64,000 nt of DNA from Leptospira tipperaryensis (GCF_001729245.1 NZ_CP015218.1:186001-250000), one strand, 5' to 3'; counted from the first letter of the stretch, positions 9,154-19,135 are shown. Made by a program: numbers and translations. The notes: generated by a model not told the origin, from the letters alone.

Positions 9154-9501
9154 ATGGTTTTACTCAAATCGATTTTTATCTTTACAATCCTCATTCTTTC
9201 CGAGACGGAGCTCAAACTGATCGGCGAGCAGATTGAAACAAACTCAACGATCTCAAAATCCGAAGGAAAGTTCGAATACACTTTTGAAAATTCGAAGGAG
9301 GGGGCACAAGCCCTTTCTCAAAAAATGAAGGAGCTCAGGGGAACATTTCCTTCGGACGAATGTATCATCAATTTTTCCCGGAGCGACGAAGGTTACTACG
9401 ATAAGTGGGTTCGCGATACTCCGAAAAATTTCGGAGACACGGGGAATCTAAATCATCTTCAACTCGCCGATCTTTGTAAAAAGGCCCACGGAAAGGAATG
9501 A
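9154..9501 (+). CDS. Small protein of unknown function, tandem paralogue 2
   Basis: A 115-residue paralogue of the preceding gene, sharing the N-terminal hydrophobic segment, the ELKLIGEQI/ELKLISEKI block, the KMKEL block, the ECIINFS/DCVINLS block and the LADLCKKA end. The two genes are 59 bases apart and arose by tandem duplication. Both cysteines are conserved. Function unknown; a periplasmic or membrane-anchored protein is plausible from the N-terminus. Confidence 0.7.
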   Translation: MVLLKSIFIFTILILSETELKLIGEQIETNSTISKSEGKFEYTFENSKEGAQALSQKMKELRGTFPSDECIINFSRSDEGYYDKWVRDTPKNFGDTGNLNHLQLADLCKKAHGKE

Positions 9502-9607
9502 TTCTGAGAACTTAAAATGCTCCCGGTTTTTTTAAAATGAAATTTACGCTGGTTTTGAATTGATTTTCCGGAGGAAAAAAAAAGAAAGATAGATCAAAGG
9601 TAAATCA

Positions 9608-11029
9608 TTGCTCGGCATTTCCGTAATTCTATATTTATTGACTACGATTCTGATCGGCGCGATCGCTTCTCGTTTTGTAAGCGATTCGAAGGACTACGTT
9701 CTCGCAGGTAGGAGGCTTCCACTTTTTTTAGCGTCTTCCGCATTGTTTGCGACCTGGTTCGGTTCGGAGACGTTGCTCGGCGCTTCTTCCCGATTTGTGG
9801 ACGAAGGAATTCTTGGGGTCATCGAAGATCCGTTTGGAGCCGCGCTCTGTTTGTTTCTTGTTGGTCTTTTTTTTGCGCGTCCCCTCTATCGAATGAACAT
9901 TCTCACCTTCGGAGATTTTTATAAGAATCGTTTTGGAAGAAGGGCGGAAGTCGTTTCGAGTATTTTTATGATTCCTTCCTACTTTGGCTGGGTCGCGGCT
10001 CAGTTCGTCGCTTTGGGAATCATTCTTCATTCATTGACCGGTCTTCCTACTTCGACCGGAATTTTTCTCGGAGCCGGAGTCGTTTTGGTTTATACGGCGA
10101 TCGGAGGAATGTGGGCGATCTCACTTACTGATTTTTTACAGACGATTCTAATCGTATTAGGACTTTCTTATTTAGTATGGGATCTAAGCGAGACGGCCGG
10201 CGGGATCGGAGTCGTTTTAGAATCCACAAAACCTGGATTTTTTAGGTTTGTTCCGGAGGCGGATCCGAAAAGCATTTTGACCTATATCGCGGCTTGGATG
10301 ACGATCGGCTTGGGCTCGATCCCACAACAGGATATCTTTCAGAGGGTGATGGCTTCCAAATCGGAAAAGGTCGCGGTGTATTCTTCTCTCTTGGCTTCTT
10401 TCTTTTATCTGAGCATCGCCTTACTACCGTTACTCGCGGTTCTTTGTGCGAGGAAAGTTTATCCTGAAATCGCGGCCGGGGACGCTCAGATGATTCTTCC
10501 CAAAACCGTCTTGGCTCATACCGGATTGTTTACGCAGATTCTTTTTTTCGGGGCGCTTTTGTCCGCAGTGATGAGCACCGCGAGTGGTGCGATCTTGGCG
10601 CCGGCTTCCGTATTGGGCGAGAACGTTATACGCCCGTTCTTAAAAAATCCGTCCGAAAAATATCTTTTGAGAATATTAAGAATTTCTGTTGTAGTAATCA
10701 CTTTGATTTCCTTAACGATGGCGATCGCAAAAAATAATATCTACGAACTCGTTTCTCAAGCTTCCGCCCTGAGTTTGGTTTCTCTTTTTGTTCCTTTGTT
10801 AGCTGGTCTTTTTTGGAAACGTTCCACGTCCACGGGAGCCGTCGCATCCATGATCTGCGGATTTCTTGTTTGGCTTTTCTGGAACCTCGGTTCTTTTGAA
10901 ATTCCCGCTTCGATTCCCGGACTCTTCGCGAGTTGGCTCGCGCTTCTGGTCGGAGATTTTTTGGAAAGAAGAGGGTATGGATTTTCAAAGCAGGGGAACG
11001 AGAGAGAAGAATCGATTCCGGAGATGTAG
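9608..11029 (+). CDS. Sodium:solute symporter (SSS family)
   Basis: A polytopic inner-membrane transporter of 473 residues, with about 13 hydrophobic helices as in the SSS family that couples Na+ entry to solute uptake. Family-like segments include ATWFGSETLLGASS, GGMWAISLTDFLQ and GLGSIPQQDIFQRVMASKS (about residues 35-250). The start is TTG with an AAAGG ribosome site about eight bases before it. The substrate cannot be told from sequence. The stop codon overlaps a GTAGGA/TCCTAC palindrome. Confidence 0.87.
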   Translation: MLGISVILYLLTTILIGAIASRFVSDSKDYVLAGRRLPLFLASSALFATWFGSETLLGASSRFVDEGILGVIEDPFGAALCLFLVGLFFARPLYRMNILTFGDFYKNRFGRRAEVVSSIFMIPSYFGWVAAQFVALGIILHSLTGLPTSTGIFLGAGVVLVYTAIGGMWAISLTDFLQTILIVLGLSYLVWDLSETAGGIGVVLESTKPGFFRFVPEADPKSILTYIAAWMTIGLGSIPQQDIFQRVMASKSEKVAVYSSLLASFFYLSIALLPLLAVLCARKVYPEIAAGDAQMILPKTVLAHTGLFTQILFFGALLSAVMSTASGAILAPASVLGENVIRPFLKNPSEKYLLRILRISVVVITLISLTMAIAKNNIYELVSQASALSLVSLFVPLLAGLFWKRSTSTGAVASMICGFLVWLFWNLGSFEIPASIPGLFASWLALLVGDFLERRGYGFSKQGNEREESIPEM

Positions 11030-11044
11030 GAGTTCCTACGAAAT
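11025..11044. repeat. Dispersed palindromic motif GTAGGAGTTCCTAC
   Basis: Six-base arms GTAGGA/TCCTAC around a two-base centre, overlapping the symporter stop codon. Related copies occur at 61666-61679 and 61702-61715, each followed by an A-rich run. Confidence 0.5.
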
Positions 11045-11369
11045 GCAGGGGAACTTTTTTCTTGCAAAAAGTATGATTTTGTGATATAGGAAAGTCTCCG
11101 GATTCTTCCCGCCACCCACCCCTCCACCCAAGATCAGGGCGGGGCCCGCGGCTTTCACAGAAAAATTGTCGGAACAAAGGGGTGATTCCCGATTACGAAT
11201 TGGCCCGGCAAATGTATTCAAAATCTTTTTTCCTGAACGTTAAGAAAACTCAAAGGCGCTTTTAAAAAACTCTGTTCGTTTTCGAAGGAAGAAAAAATTT
11301 CCAGAATATTTTCTTTTCGTGCGAGGGTTCCCCGTCAAACTATGGTCAAATGCACTTTCGGAGAATTCC

Positions 11370-12374
11370 ATGCCGCCCGTTTTAGACGATTCCATTGCCT
11401 TTGAGAGAAGACAGGAATCACAGACGAGATTTGGAGAAGCCTTTCAAGGACTCTGGATGGAGAACGAAATCAGTTTCGCCATCGCCGGGGGCGGATGTAA
11501 GGCCTTCTACGGATTGGGTTTTGGACACGAGATGAAATCCTGGGGATTAAAATTCCGGGAAGTTTCAGGAGTTTCCGCCGGAGCCGCGATGGTTCTCTGT
11601 TTGATTTGCGACGGAGAAGAAGAATGTGTGTCCTTCTTTGAAGCCATCGTAAGAAAAAATCCTCAGAACTTTTATCTAAGCCGTCTTTTCAAAGGGGAAC
11701 GCGCTTTCCCTCACGAAGAAATGTATCGAAAGACGATTCGTTTTGGAATGGATTTTGAGAAGATTATGAAATCGGGAACAAAAGTTTTCATTCATACGTT
11801 AAGAGCCATTCCGAAGAGCGATTCTCTGAAGAATAAGTTTCGTCTTGCGAGATTGATCGCCGAAACCGCAAAGGCTTTTTTGGAAGACGAGAGAGATCGA
11901 GGAAGAGGGCTCAATACCGAAAGAATGCAAAGAGTTCTTAGGAATTGGAATATGAAAGAAATCTTATTTACTGAAAAAGATTTCGAGAATCCCGAGACCG
12001 TGGAGCAGATCATCCTAAATTCTTCTTCGGTACCTCCCGTTGTTTCCGTTCAGAGTCACGGAAAGGAATACTACTTCGACGGAGGACTTACAAACAACCT
12101 CCTCTTAGAAGCCTTTCCTCCCGACAGTAAGACGATAGGAATTTACTACGAGCCCACGACGATCGTAGGAAAGGATCCAAAACTTTTGGAAAGATGTTTT
12201 TTACAAACCCCTTCCGAACCTCTACCGATCACCTCCTTCGATTATACGGATCCGATCGGGGTCCGAGGCGCTTACGAACTCGGAAAACAAGACGCTCGTC
12301 TTCAAAAAGAAAAAATTTTCGAATATCTCAAGAGAGACTGGGCCAAAGCCGTATCTTCTCTCAAATCCAGATAG
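11370..12374 (+). CDS. Patatin-like phospholipase
   Basis: A 334-residue acyl hydrolase with the Ser-Asp dyad of the patatin fold. Visible motifs are the glycine-rich oxyanion loop GGGCKAFYG (about residue 40), the nucleophile elbow GVSAGA (about 68-73) and the aspartate motif DGG (about 237). It probably cleaves membrane phospholipid acyl esters. I chose the ATG at 11370, seven bases after GGAG, over a GTG at 11319. No clear operon partner; it ends about 490 bases before the recombinase gene. Confidence 0.82.
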   Translation: MPPVLDDSIAFERRQESQTRFGEAFQGLWMENEISFAIAGGGCKAFYGLGFGHEMKSWGLKFREVSGVSAGAAMVLCLICDGEEECVSFFEAIVRKNPQNFYLSRLFKGERAFPHEEMYRKTIRFGMDFEKIMKSGTKVFIHTLRAIPKSDSLKNKFRLARLIAETAKAFLEDERDRGRGLNTERMQRVLRNWNMKEILFTEKDFENPETVEQIILNSSSVPPVVSVQSHGKEYYFDGGLTNNLLLEAFPPDSKTIGIYYEPTTIVGKDPKLLERCFLQTPSEPLPITSFDYTDPIGVRGAYELGKQDARLQKEKIFEYLKRDWAKAVSSLKSR

Positions 12375-12868
12375 AATTCCTTCTTAAATAAAGTAGAATA
12401 TTCTAAAATTCAAAAGTATTTTTTTAGAACCTCGCCTTCAGACGTCTCTTATCCGAATCTCCAATCCATTCCTCTCTCTGAGAAAATCAAACCTCCCTTT
12501 CTCGACGCTTTTCCCCTGGAGTTTGAAAAAACCCTTTTGAGGCGAATTCAAAAACGGGCTTCGCGTTCTATCTTTTGGGATTCAAAAATTGGGAAGAGGT
12601 TTTTTACGCGGACAAGAGAAACGAAGAGAAATTCGAGGGAAAGAAACATTCTTTTGAATTCAAATTGTAAGGAAAGTAAAAGTAAAAGTGTAAAACTTCA
12701 GGAATATGAAAAAATGAATTCAAAGAACATAAATGTGTCAGATTCTCCTTGACCGTATACTACATCGTTCTATTTTTTTCAAACCTTGGGACTGATGGGG
12801 CGAAGCTGTACAACGTGCCGGTCCAAATTTAACTATACAAATATTTAGTATTTTTTCATTCTTCCCTC
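12375..12868. other. Intergenic region before the recombinase
   Basis: A 494-base stretch without a supportable gene. Short open frames here lack ribosome sites and family resemblance. This is the junction between ordinary chromosome and the accessory region. Confidence 0.5.
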
Positions 12869-13903
12869 ATGCGTTTCTTGTTAGAAAAGAAGGGAAGATT
12901 CCTTTTAGTTCGGCATCCCTATGATCCGGAAGCCTTTGAGTTCGTAAGAAAGCTCCCGAAGGTCCAATGGGACCCGATAAGGAAACATTGGGTGCTTCCG
13001 TTTTCAGAGTCGACCTTAGAAGTTTTCCAAAAGTTAGATTCTTCGAAGGTAGAACTCAAGGGAGAATTGGAACTCCGGAGTTGGATCAAAGCTCTGCGGT
13101 TGAAGAATGCTTCCAGGAGAACGATTCAATCCTATTATTCAAACGTAATCTCACTTTTGAGATGGTCTGGGAAGAATCCGAAGGAGATCGAAAAGAAAGA
13201 CGTCTTAAAGTTTCTCGAAGTTTCCTTTCTGGAAAAGCACTTGAGTGCTACCACCATTTCCTTAAGAATTCAAGCTTTGAATTCTTATTTTGGCATTCAT
13301 CTCGGAAAACCTTGGTTTAAGAATCTTTCAAGACCCAAGAGAGAACAAAAACTTCCGGACATTCTTTCTACTTTAGAAGTTTATAATATTCTTACCGCAC
13401 TTCCAAATCCCAAACATAGGCTTTTACTTTCTTTTTGTTACGCGAGCGGTTTAAGGGTGAGTGAACTCGTAAAACTGAGGCCCGAAGACATTGATGAAAC
13501 GAGGATGAGCTTAAAAGTAAGGGAAGGAAAAGGGAAGAAGGATCGTTTTACGATGCTCTCTCAGGCTTGCGCCTCTCTCTGGAAAGAATTTCGTTTGGTC
13601 CATCCTTACGAAGAATGGGTTTTTCCCGGACAGGATCCGTCCAAACATATTCACATTCGAACTGCGGAGAAAATCTTCGAGATGGCAAGTAAGAAAGCCG
13701 GAATCAAAAAAAACGTGAGCATCCATGGCCTTCGTCACGCTTTTGCAACGCACCTTCTCGAAGCCGGCACCAACATTAAACACATTCAGTTTTTGTTGGG
13801 CCACAAAAGCGTTAGGACCACGGAACTCTACACTCGAGTCAGCCAAGTTCGCCTCACCCAAGTTGCAAGCCCTCTCGACCTTCTAAATCTCAAAAAGAAT
13901 TAG
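12869..13903 (+). CDS. Tyrosine recombinase, XerC/D-like; candidate array recombinase
   Basis: A 344-residue site-specific recombinase. After an N-terminal extension of about 65 residues comes a SAM-like core-binding domain (about 70-150) and a catalytic domain (about 165-330). The active-site set is complete: R196 (ASGLRVSEL), lysine in KGKKDR (221-226), H286 and R289 (HGLRHAF), H312 (LGHKS) and nucleophile Y321 (TELYTRVS). The segment between the beta-hairpin lysine and HGLRH is short (WVFPGQDPSKHIHIRTAEKIF), so the extra helix that marks integron integrases is absent. It points toward the attC-like array, as reported for the Treponema integron. Its role on that array is an inference. Confidence 0.85.
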   Translation: MRFLLEKKGRFLLVRHPYDPEAFEFVRKLPKVQWDPIRKHWVLPFSESTLEVFQKLDSSKVELKGELELRSWIKALRLKNASRRTIQSYYSNVISLLRWSGKNPKEIEKKDVLKFLEVSFLEKHLSATTISLRIQALNSYFGIHLGKPWFKNLSRPKREQKLPDILSTLEVYNILTALPNPKHRLLLSFCYASGLRVSELVKLRPEDIDETRMSLKVREGKGKKDRFTMLSQACASLWKEFRLVHPYEEWVFPGQDPSKHIHIRTAEKIFEMASKKAGIKKNVSIHGLRHAFATHLLEAGTNIKHIQFLLGHKSVRTTELYTRVSQVRLTQVASPLDLLNLKKN

Positions 13904-14129
13904 GCGTTTATACGCCCTTCGGCTATTATAGCGTCTTTGGGGTTTTATACGAAGTTCGCCAGTGCTGATTTTATTTTACACTCAGATAGTTTGAGTTATC
14001 TGCCATGCCGCGCCCCTTCCATTATAGCGCCTGCCGTCCGTGGCAGGCGATTATCGATCTATTTGATTAAAAAGCTTTAGCATTTTTAATTATCATTCGA
14101 AATTACTAAGAGAGGTTCTATACGTATTC
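13904..14129. other. Hairpin-rich spacer after the recombinase
   Basis: It starts with ATTAGGCG directly after the recombinase stop, resembling the GTTAGGCG end of the attC sites. It contains an inverted repeat CAGATA/TATCTG (13983-14002) and a perfect CGCCTGCC/GGCAGGCG hairpin (14028-14049). These could be a decayed recombination site or regulatory hairpins; no clear terminator T-tract is present. Confidence 0.45.
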
Positions 14130-15398
14130 ATGAAATTTGTAGATTTATTTGCGGGAATTGGTGGCTTCCATATTGCCCTTACAAAATTAGGGCATCAATG
14201 TGTTTATGCATGTGAGATAGACAATGAACTTCAGGAAATATATTTTAATAATTTTGGAATCTGGCCAGAAGGAGACATCCGAAAGATAAATTTAAAATCA
14301 ATTCCAAAGCACGAAATTCTATGTGCAGGTTTTCCGTGCCAACCATTTTCCAAAGCTGGCTTTCAAAAGGGGTTTGATTGTCCAGAATATGGCGATTTAT
14401 TTGAATACGTTTATAAAATCATCAAAATACATAGTCCCAAGTTTGTCTTTCTCGAAAATGTTCCAAATTTAGTGAAGCATGACGGAGGAAATACTTGGAA
14501 TTCTATAGTAAAGAAACTAGAAGTTGCAGGGTATAACGTTAATCACAATGTCCTCTCACCTCATTTATACGGTATTCCGCAAATTAGAGAGAGAGTATAT
14601 ATTGTATGCACGAAGAAATTGATCAGCGATTTTACTTGGCCCAAACAAAAACAAAAGAATGGGCTCTCAATACGTTCTATTTTAGATCCAATTCCAAAAG
14701 AAGCAAAGCAATTATCGCAGAATAAAATCGATTGCATCAGCACTTGGCAACTACTTTTAGATAAGTTACCAAAGAAGACAGAGATTATAAGTCCAATCTG
14801 GGCTATGGAGTTTGGGGCAGACTATCCTTTCGAAGATGAAGTCCCTTTGAAAAGAGGACTTAGTAAATTGAGAAAGTATAAAGGCGTATTTGGTGATAGT
14901 CTGAAAAATATTAATGAAGATAACTATATTTCACTACTCCCTTCCTATGCTATTACAGATAAACAAAAGTTTCCAAAATGGAAAATTAACTTTATAAAAA
15001 GAAATAGGGAATTTTATAAGCAAAACAGATCTATAATAGAGCCTTGGCTTAACTCTATTAGAAAATTTCCAAGTAGCTTTCAAAAATTTGAATGGAACTG
15101 CAAAGGTGAAAATAGAGTTATTTGGGACAATCTTATACAATTTAGAGCCTCTGGGGTAAGAGTAAAAAGGCCTGTAACGTCTCCTGCTCTAATTTCCATG
15201 ACTACACAACAATTACCTATTATAGGCTGGGAAAAAAGGCACATTACGTTTGAAGAGTGCTTAAAATTACAAAGTCTTGATAAGTTGAAATACCTTCCTG
15301 AATCTAATACTGGAAAATTTAGAGCATTAGGCAATGCCGTTAATGCAAACATCGTAGAGATAATAGCAAAGAGTACTTTATCTCAAGCCGGATACTAA
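14130..15398 (+). CDS. DNA (cytosine-5) methyltransferase
   Basis: A 422-residue C5-cytosine methylase. Motif I (FVDLFAGIGGFH, residues 3-14) binds S-adenosylmethionine, motif IV PCQ carries the catalytic cysteine near residue 70, motif VI is ENV, motif VIII is QIRERVYIV and motif X is RALGNAVNANIV near the C-terminus. It is the first of four tightly packed genes (one-base gap to the next) and most likely marks host DNA for the associated nuclease/ATPase system. Recognition specificity cannot be read from the sequence. More AT-rich than the flanking chromosome. Confidence 0.92.
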   Translation: MKFVDLFAGIGGFHIALTKLGHQCVYACEIDNELQEIYFNNFGIWPEGDIRKINLKSIPKHEILCAGFPCQPFSKAGFQKGFDCPEYGDLFEYVYKIIKIHSPKFVFLENVPNLVKHDGGNTWNSIVKKLEVAGYNVNHNVLSPHLYGIPQIRERVYIVCTKKLISDFTWPKQKQKNGLSIRSILDPIPKEAKQLSQNKIDCISTWQLLLDKLPKKTEIISPIWAMEFGADYPFEDEVPLKRGLSKLRKYKGVFGDSLKNINEDNYISLLPSYAITDKQKFPKWKINFIKRNREFYKQNRSIIEPWLNSIRKFPSSFQKFEWNCKGENRVIWDNLIQFRASGVRVKRPVTSPALISMTTQQLPIIGWEKRHITFEECLKLQSLDKLKYLPESNTGKFRALGNAVNANIVEIIAKSTLSQAGY

Positions 15399-15399
15399 G

Positions 15400-16956
15400 A
15401 TGAGCGTTAATGAAACAACTAAAGTTAATATACGACCAGGAGTCGGAATACTTTCAGTCCTTAGTCATCTCAATTATAAACCGTGGTATGCTATTGCTGA
15501 ATTTGTAGATAATTCTATACAAAGCTATATAAATTATAAGGAGAAATTAACTAGTAAAAATAAAAATTACAAACTGATTATCGATATTGAGATTAATGGT
15601 TCCAATGAAGAACAGAGAATTGTGATTCGGGACAACGCTGCGGGTATACATGAAAAGGACTATGAAAGGGCGTTCAAGCCTGCGGCATTACCACCGAACA
15701 AGGATGGATTATCTGAATTTGGGATGGGTATGAAGAGTGCTGCTTGCTGGTTTGCTTCTGAATGGACGGTAAGAAGTATTGCCTTGGACGAAGGAAAAGA
15801 AATGTTTGCACATTTCAATCTCAAGAAGATCGTTGATGAGAACATTGAAGATCTTGAACTTCATACTAAAAGCACTAGTAGTATTGCGCATTTTACAACT
15901 ATTGAATTAATCAATTTAAATAACCCGATTCAATCTCGCTCAAAGGGGAAGATAAAAGAACATATAGAAAGCATATATCGAGTCTATCTTCGTAATGATG
16001 AAATAATAATAAAATTTTGCGGCGAAAAATTACAATATTCGGAGCCGGAGATTTTAGTCGCACCAAGCTACAAAGATTTGAAAGGACCAAGTTTAAAGTG
16101 GCGAAAGGAAATAACTTTCGATTTAGGTAATGGACTTAAAGTAAGCGGATTTGCGGCAATTCGCGAAAGGGCGAATGCTTCGAAGTCAGGGTTTTCATTA
16201 TTTAGGCGAAATCGCCTAATCATGGGTAGTTTAGACGATACATATCGTCCTGTAGAAATTTTTGGCCAACCCAATAGCTTTACTTACCAGAGACTTTATG
16301 GCGAATTACATTTAGATGGCTTTGAAGTAAGTCATACAAAAGATGGATTTATTTGGGACGAAAATGAAGGCCCATTTATTGGACTTCTTAGAGAAGAAAT
16401 AAATAAACCACCATTAGAGTTAATCAAACAGACAAGAGAACATCGTGTATTCAAAAAGGATCTTGAAAAGGGAGCAAAGAATGCCTCTCAAAACACGGCA
16501 AGTTCCATAGAAAGTAATTTTCCTCCAGTATATGCTAAGTTAATTGAAAGTGATTATACTGCTGATGGAGTAAATTTAGAAACGACTGATTTGATTGTTT
16601 CTGATAAACAATTTGAATTAGATTTCAAAGGCCTAAAATGGTTTATTAAAATTTTAAATACAAACGATCCATCGATTAATGATTGGCTATCACTGAAAGT
16701 GGATCGTAAAACTTCTGGAAAATATCAACGGGAGATAACGCTTAGTATTTCTCATGCTCATCCATTTATGGAGAATTATTCTGGATTTACTGCAAAAGAG
16801 ATTGAGCCCTTATTAAGAATTGCAGCAGCAATAAGCCTTGCGGAGATAGTCTCCAAAGATAGCAGTTCAAGAGATATTTCAAGTGTACGTCGAAATATAA
16901 ATGAAATTTTGAGGCAAGTTTTATCCAAGCCCATCGAGGAAGTTGAAAGTGACTAA
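15400..16956 (+). CDS. HSP90/MORC-type GHKL ATPase of a restriction-like system
   Basis: A 518-residue protein with an N-terminal GHKL ATPase fold: N-box FVDNSIQSY (about residues 34-42), DNAAG (about 78-82) and FGMGMKSAACWF (about 107-118). This arrangement, next to a methylase, a Z1 ATPase and a PD-(D/E)XK protein, matches the MORC-like conflict systems described from comparative genomics (Iyer, Aravind and colleagues). It probably acts as an ATP-dependent clamp or sensor on DNA. It starts one base after the methylase stop. Confidence 0.82.
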   Translation: MSVNETTKVNIRPGVGILSVLSHLNYKPWYAIAEFVDNSIQSYINYKEKLTSKNKNYKLIIDIEINGSNEEQRIVIRDNAAGIHEKDYERAFKPAALPPNKDGLSEFGMGMKSAACWFASEWTVRSIALDEGKEMFAHFNLKKIVDENIEDLELHTKSTSSIAHFTTIELINLNNPIQSRSKGKIKEHIESIYRVYLRNDEIIIKFCGEKLQYSEPEILVAPSYKDLKGPSLKWRKEITFDLGNGLKVSGFAAIRERANASKSGFSLFRRNRLIMGSLDDTYRPVEIFGQPNSFTYQRLYGELHLDGFEVSHTKDGFIWDENEGPFIGLLREEINKPPLELIKQTREHRVFKKDLEKGAKNASQNTASSIESNFPPVYAKLIESDYTADGVNLETTDLIVSDKQFELDFKGLKWFIKILNTNDPSINDWLSLKVDRKTSGKYQREITLSISHAHPFMENYSGFTAKEIEPLLRIAAAISLAEIVSKDSSSRDISSVRRNINEILRQVLSKPIEEVESD

Positions 16957-19135
16957 TCAGCAAATTGTCAAAGTATTAAATAACAATTCTCCAAACTGGC
17001 GACCTATTATTGGTGAAGAAACAACCAAGCTTATTGCGCACTTAAATCTTCCTGCAAGTAAGGAAAAGATTGAAAAAGAAGCTTTTTCGATCTTAAGCAA
17101 ATGTGTTCCTCCTTTAGCTGGAAATACTGGGAATAGTACGGGATTGGTTATTGGGTATGTTCAGAGTGGAAAGACAATGTCATTTACAACGCTGTCTGCC
17201 CTTGCAAGAGACAATAATTACCAGGTTATCATCTTAATAACAGGCATCTCAGTGCCACTTTTTAATCAATCAAAGAATAGAATTCAGAATGATTTAAGAC
17301 TTGTCTCTCGATCCGATCGAAAATGGCGATATTTCGAAAATCCAACTGATAATGATCGGAATAGCTTGCGTGACACACTTGATGATTGGAAAGATTCGTC
17401 GGTTCCAGAAGGCAATAAGCAAACAATATTGATTGTTGTTATGAAAAACCATCGTCATCTCGAAAAACTAAACCGCCTGTTTTCTCATATCGATTTTAGC
17501 GGAAGTTCAGCAATAATTATTGATGATGAGGCAGATCAGGCAAGTTTAAATACAAAGGTCAAAAACAATGGGCAATCGACTACTTATAAAAGAATGTTAA
17601 GTCTTCGAAGCCACTTTAAAAATCACTCATTTCTTCAATATACAGCAACTCCGCAAGCACCTTTACTCATAAATATTATAGATACTCTTTCTCCTAACTT
17701 TGTAGAAGTCCTGACTCCTGGTTCAGAATATACCGGTGGAAAAGAATTTTTCATTGAGAATCCTCACTTAATCGAAGATATCCCTGAACAAGATATTCCA
17801 AATGCAGAAAGCGAGTTTGAAAGTGCTCCAGAAAGTCTATTAAAAGCAATGAGATATTTTTTTATTGGCGTGGCTATTGGGGAGATAAATAAAAATGCTC
17901 GTAATAGATCAATGATGGTTCATCCCTCCCAAAAGACTATTAAGCATAGCGATTATACAACTTGGATTAATATTATAAAAAATGAATGGAAAAGTATACT
18001 AGAGCTGACGAGCGAATCTGATGAACGGACTCAGTTGATAAAAGATTTTAAAGCTGTCTATAACGATATCAAAATAAACAACGAGGATATCCCCTCGTTT
18101 GGGGAAATTGAGAATATTTTAGTATATTCGATCAGAAAAACTAATGTTCAGCCACTGAATGCCTCAAAAGGAAAGACTCCAAGTGTTGACTGGAGTTCCG
18201 TTTATTCTCACATCTTAGTTGGCGGTCAGGCAATGGATAGAGGATTTACTGTGGAAGGTCTTACAGTAACTTATATGCCTAGAATGTTAGGAGTTGGAAA
18301 TGCAGATACCTTTCAACAAAGAGCTCGCTTTTTTGGATACAAGAGATCATATATAGGTTTATGTAAGGTTTTTCTTGGAGAGGCAGTGCGACAAGCCTAT
18401 GAAGGTTATGTTAAGCATGAAGAAGATATCCGAAGGCAAATGATTGAATTGAATGAAAATAAAAAGTCATTAAACGAATGGAAGCGTTTATTTTTTCTTA
18501 ATAACGCCTTGCGTCCTACGAGATCCAATGTTTTGCATTTAGATTATGTTCGATTATCATTTAATGACGTGTGGCATCAAATAGATGTGCCTCATGATTC
18601 AACAGATTCTTATAAAGCAAATTATGACATTGTTAAAAAATTTATAGAGAAGAATAATTTTACTGAGGATGGATCTTCTCCTTTAGTATCTGAAAAGAAC
18701 TTAATTTTAGATAATTTTAGCTTAAGTCAACTTATGGAAGAGTTGCTCGCCCGATTTAATGTTGCTCACATTGAAGATTCACAACGGGTTACTGCTTTTT
18801 TAATTGTATTAAGAAACATTCTTGATGAAAATCCAGATGAACTTTGCCGAGTTTATTTAATGTCAGCGGGAAAGCCCAGAGAAAGAAGCGTCGATAATGA
18901 CGATTCAATTAAACAATTATATATGGGTGCGAATCCTGTTTCTCCAAGAGAGGAAAGGGGACGAATTTATCCAGGAGATCGAGAAGTATTCGATCCAGAG
19001 AAAACTAATATTCAAATTCATATTTTAAATATCAAAAAAAATGACAAGATAATTGCTTATAATGTTCCAACGCTGGCTTTTAGAATTCCGAAGAAGTATT
19101 CGACTGAACTGATATATCAAGAGCAGGTAAAATGA
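16949..19135 (+). CDS. Z1-domain helicase-like ATPase
   Basis: A 728-residue P-loop protein of the Z1 family. It has Walker A GYVQSGKT (about residues 68-76), Walker B/DEAD IIDDEAD (about 189-195), motif III-like YTATPQAP, then GGQAMDRGFTVEG (about 424) and QQRARFFGY (about 456), which parallel helicase motifs V and VI. I prefer GTG at 16949, preceded by GAGGAAG; a TTG at 16943 is possible. It overlaps the ATPase gene by eight bases and the nuclease gene by ATGA. Likely the translocating motor of the restriction-like complex. Confidence 0.82.
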   Translation: MTNQQIVKVLNNNSPNWRPIIGEETTKLIAHLNLPASKEKIEKEAFSILSKCVPPLAGNTGNSTGLVIGYVQSGKTMSFTTLSALARDNNYQVIILITGISVPLFNQSKNRIQNDLRLVSRSDRKWRYFENPTDNDRNSLRDTLDDWKDSSVPEGNKQTILIVVMKNHRHLEKLNRLFSHIDFSGSSAIIIDDEADQASLNTKVKNNGQSTTYKRMLSLRSHFKNHSFLQYTATPQAPLLINIIDTLSPNFVEVLTPGSEYTGGKEFFIENPHLIEDIPEQDIPNAESEFESAPESLLKAMRYFFIGVAIGEINKNARNRSMMVHPSQKTIKHSDYTTWINIIKNEWKSILELTSESDERTQLIKDFKAVYNDIKINNEDIPSFGEIENILVYSIRKTNVQPLNASKGKTPSVDWSSVYSHILVGGQAMDRGFTVEGLTVTYMPRMLGVGNADTFQQRARFFGYKRSYIGLCKVFLGEAVRQAYEGYVKHEEDIRRQMIELNENKKSLNEWKRLFFLNNALRPTRSNVLHLDYVRLSFNDVWHQIDVPHDSTDSYKANYDIVKKFIEKNNFTEDGSSPLVSEKNLILDNFSLSQLMEELLARFNVAHIEDSQRVTAFLIVLRNILDENPDELCRVYLMSAGKPRERSVDNDDSIKQLYMGANPVSPREERGRIYPGDREVFDPEKTNIQIHILNIKKNDKIIAYNVPTLAFRIPKKYSTELIYQEQVK

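Noticed and set aside
10698..11177. Reverse-strand frames opposite the symporter end
   Set aside because: Antisense to a clear transporter gene; basic, low-complexity, no ribosome site.
12869..13903. Canonical integron integrase IntI
   Set aside because: The extra helix between the lysine hairpin and HxxR is absent, so only a XerC/D-like call is supported.
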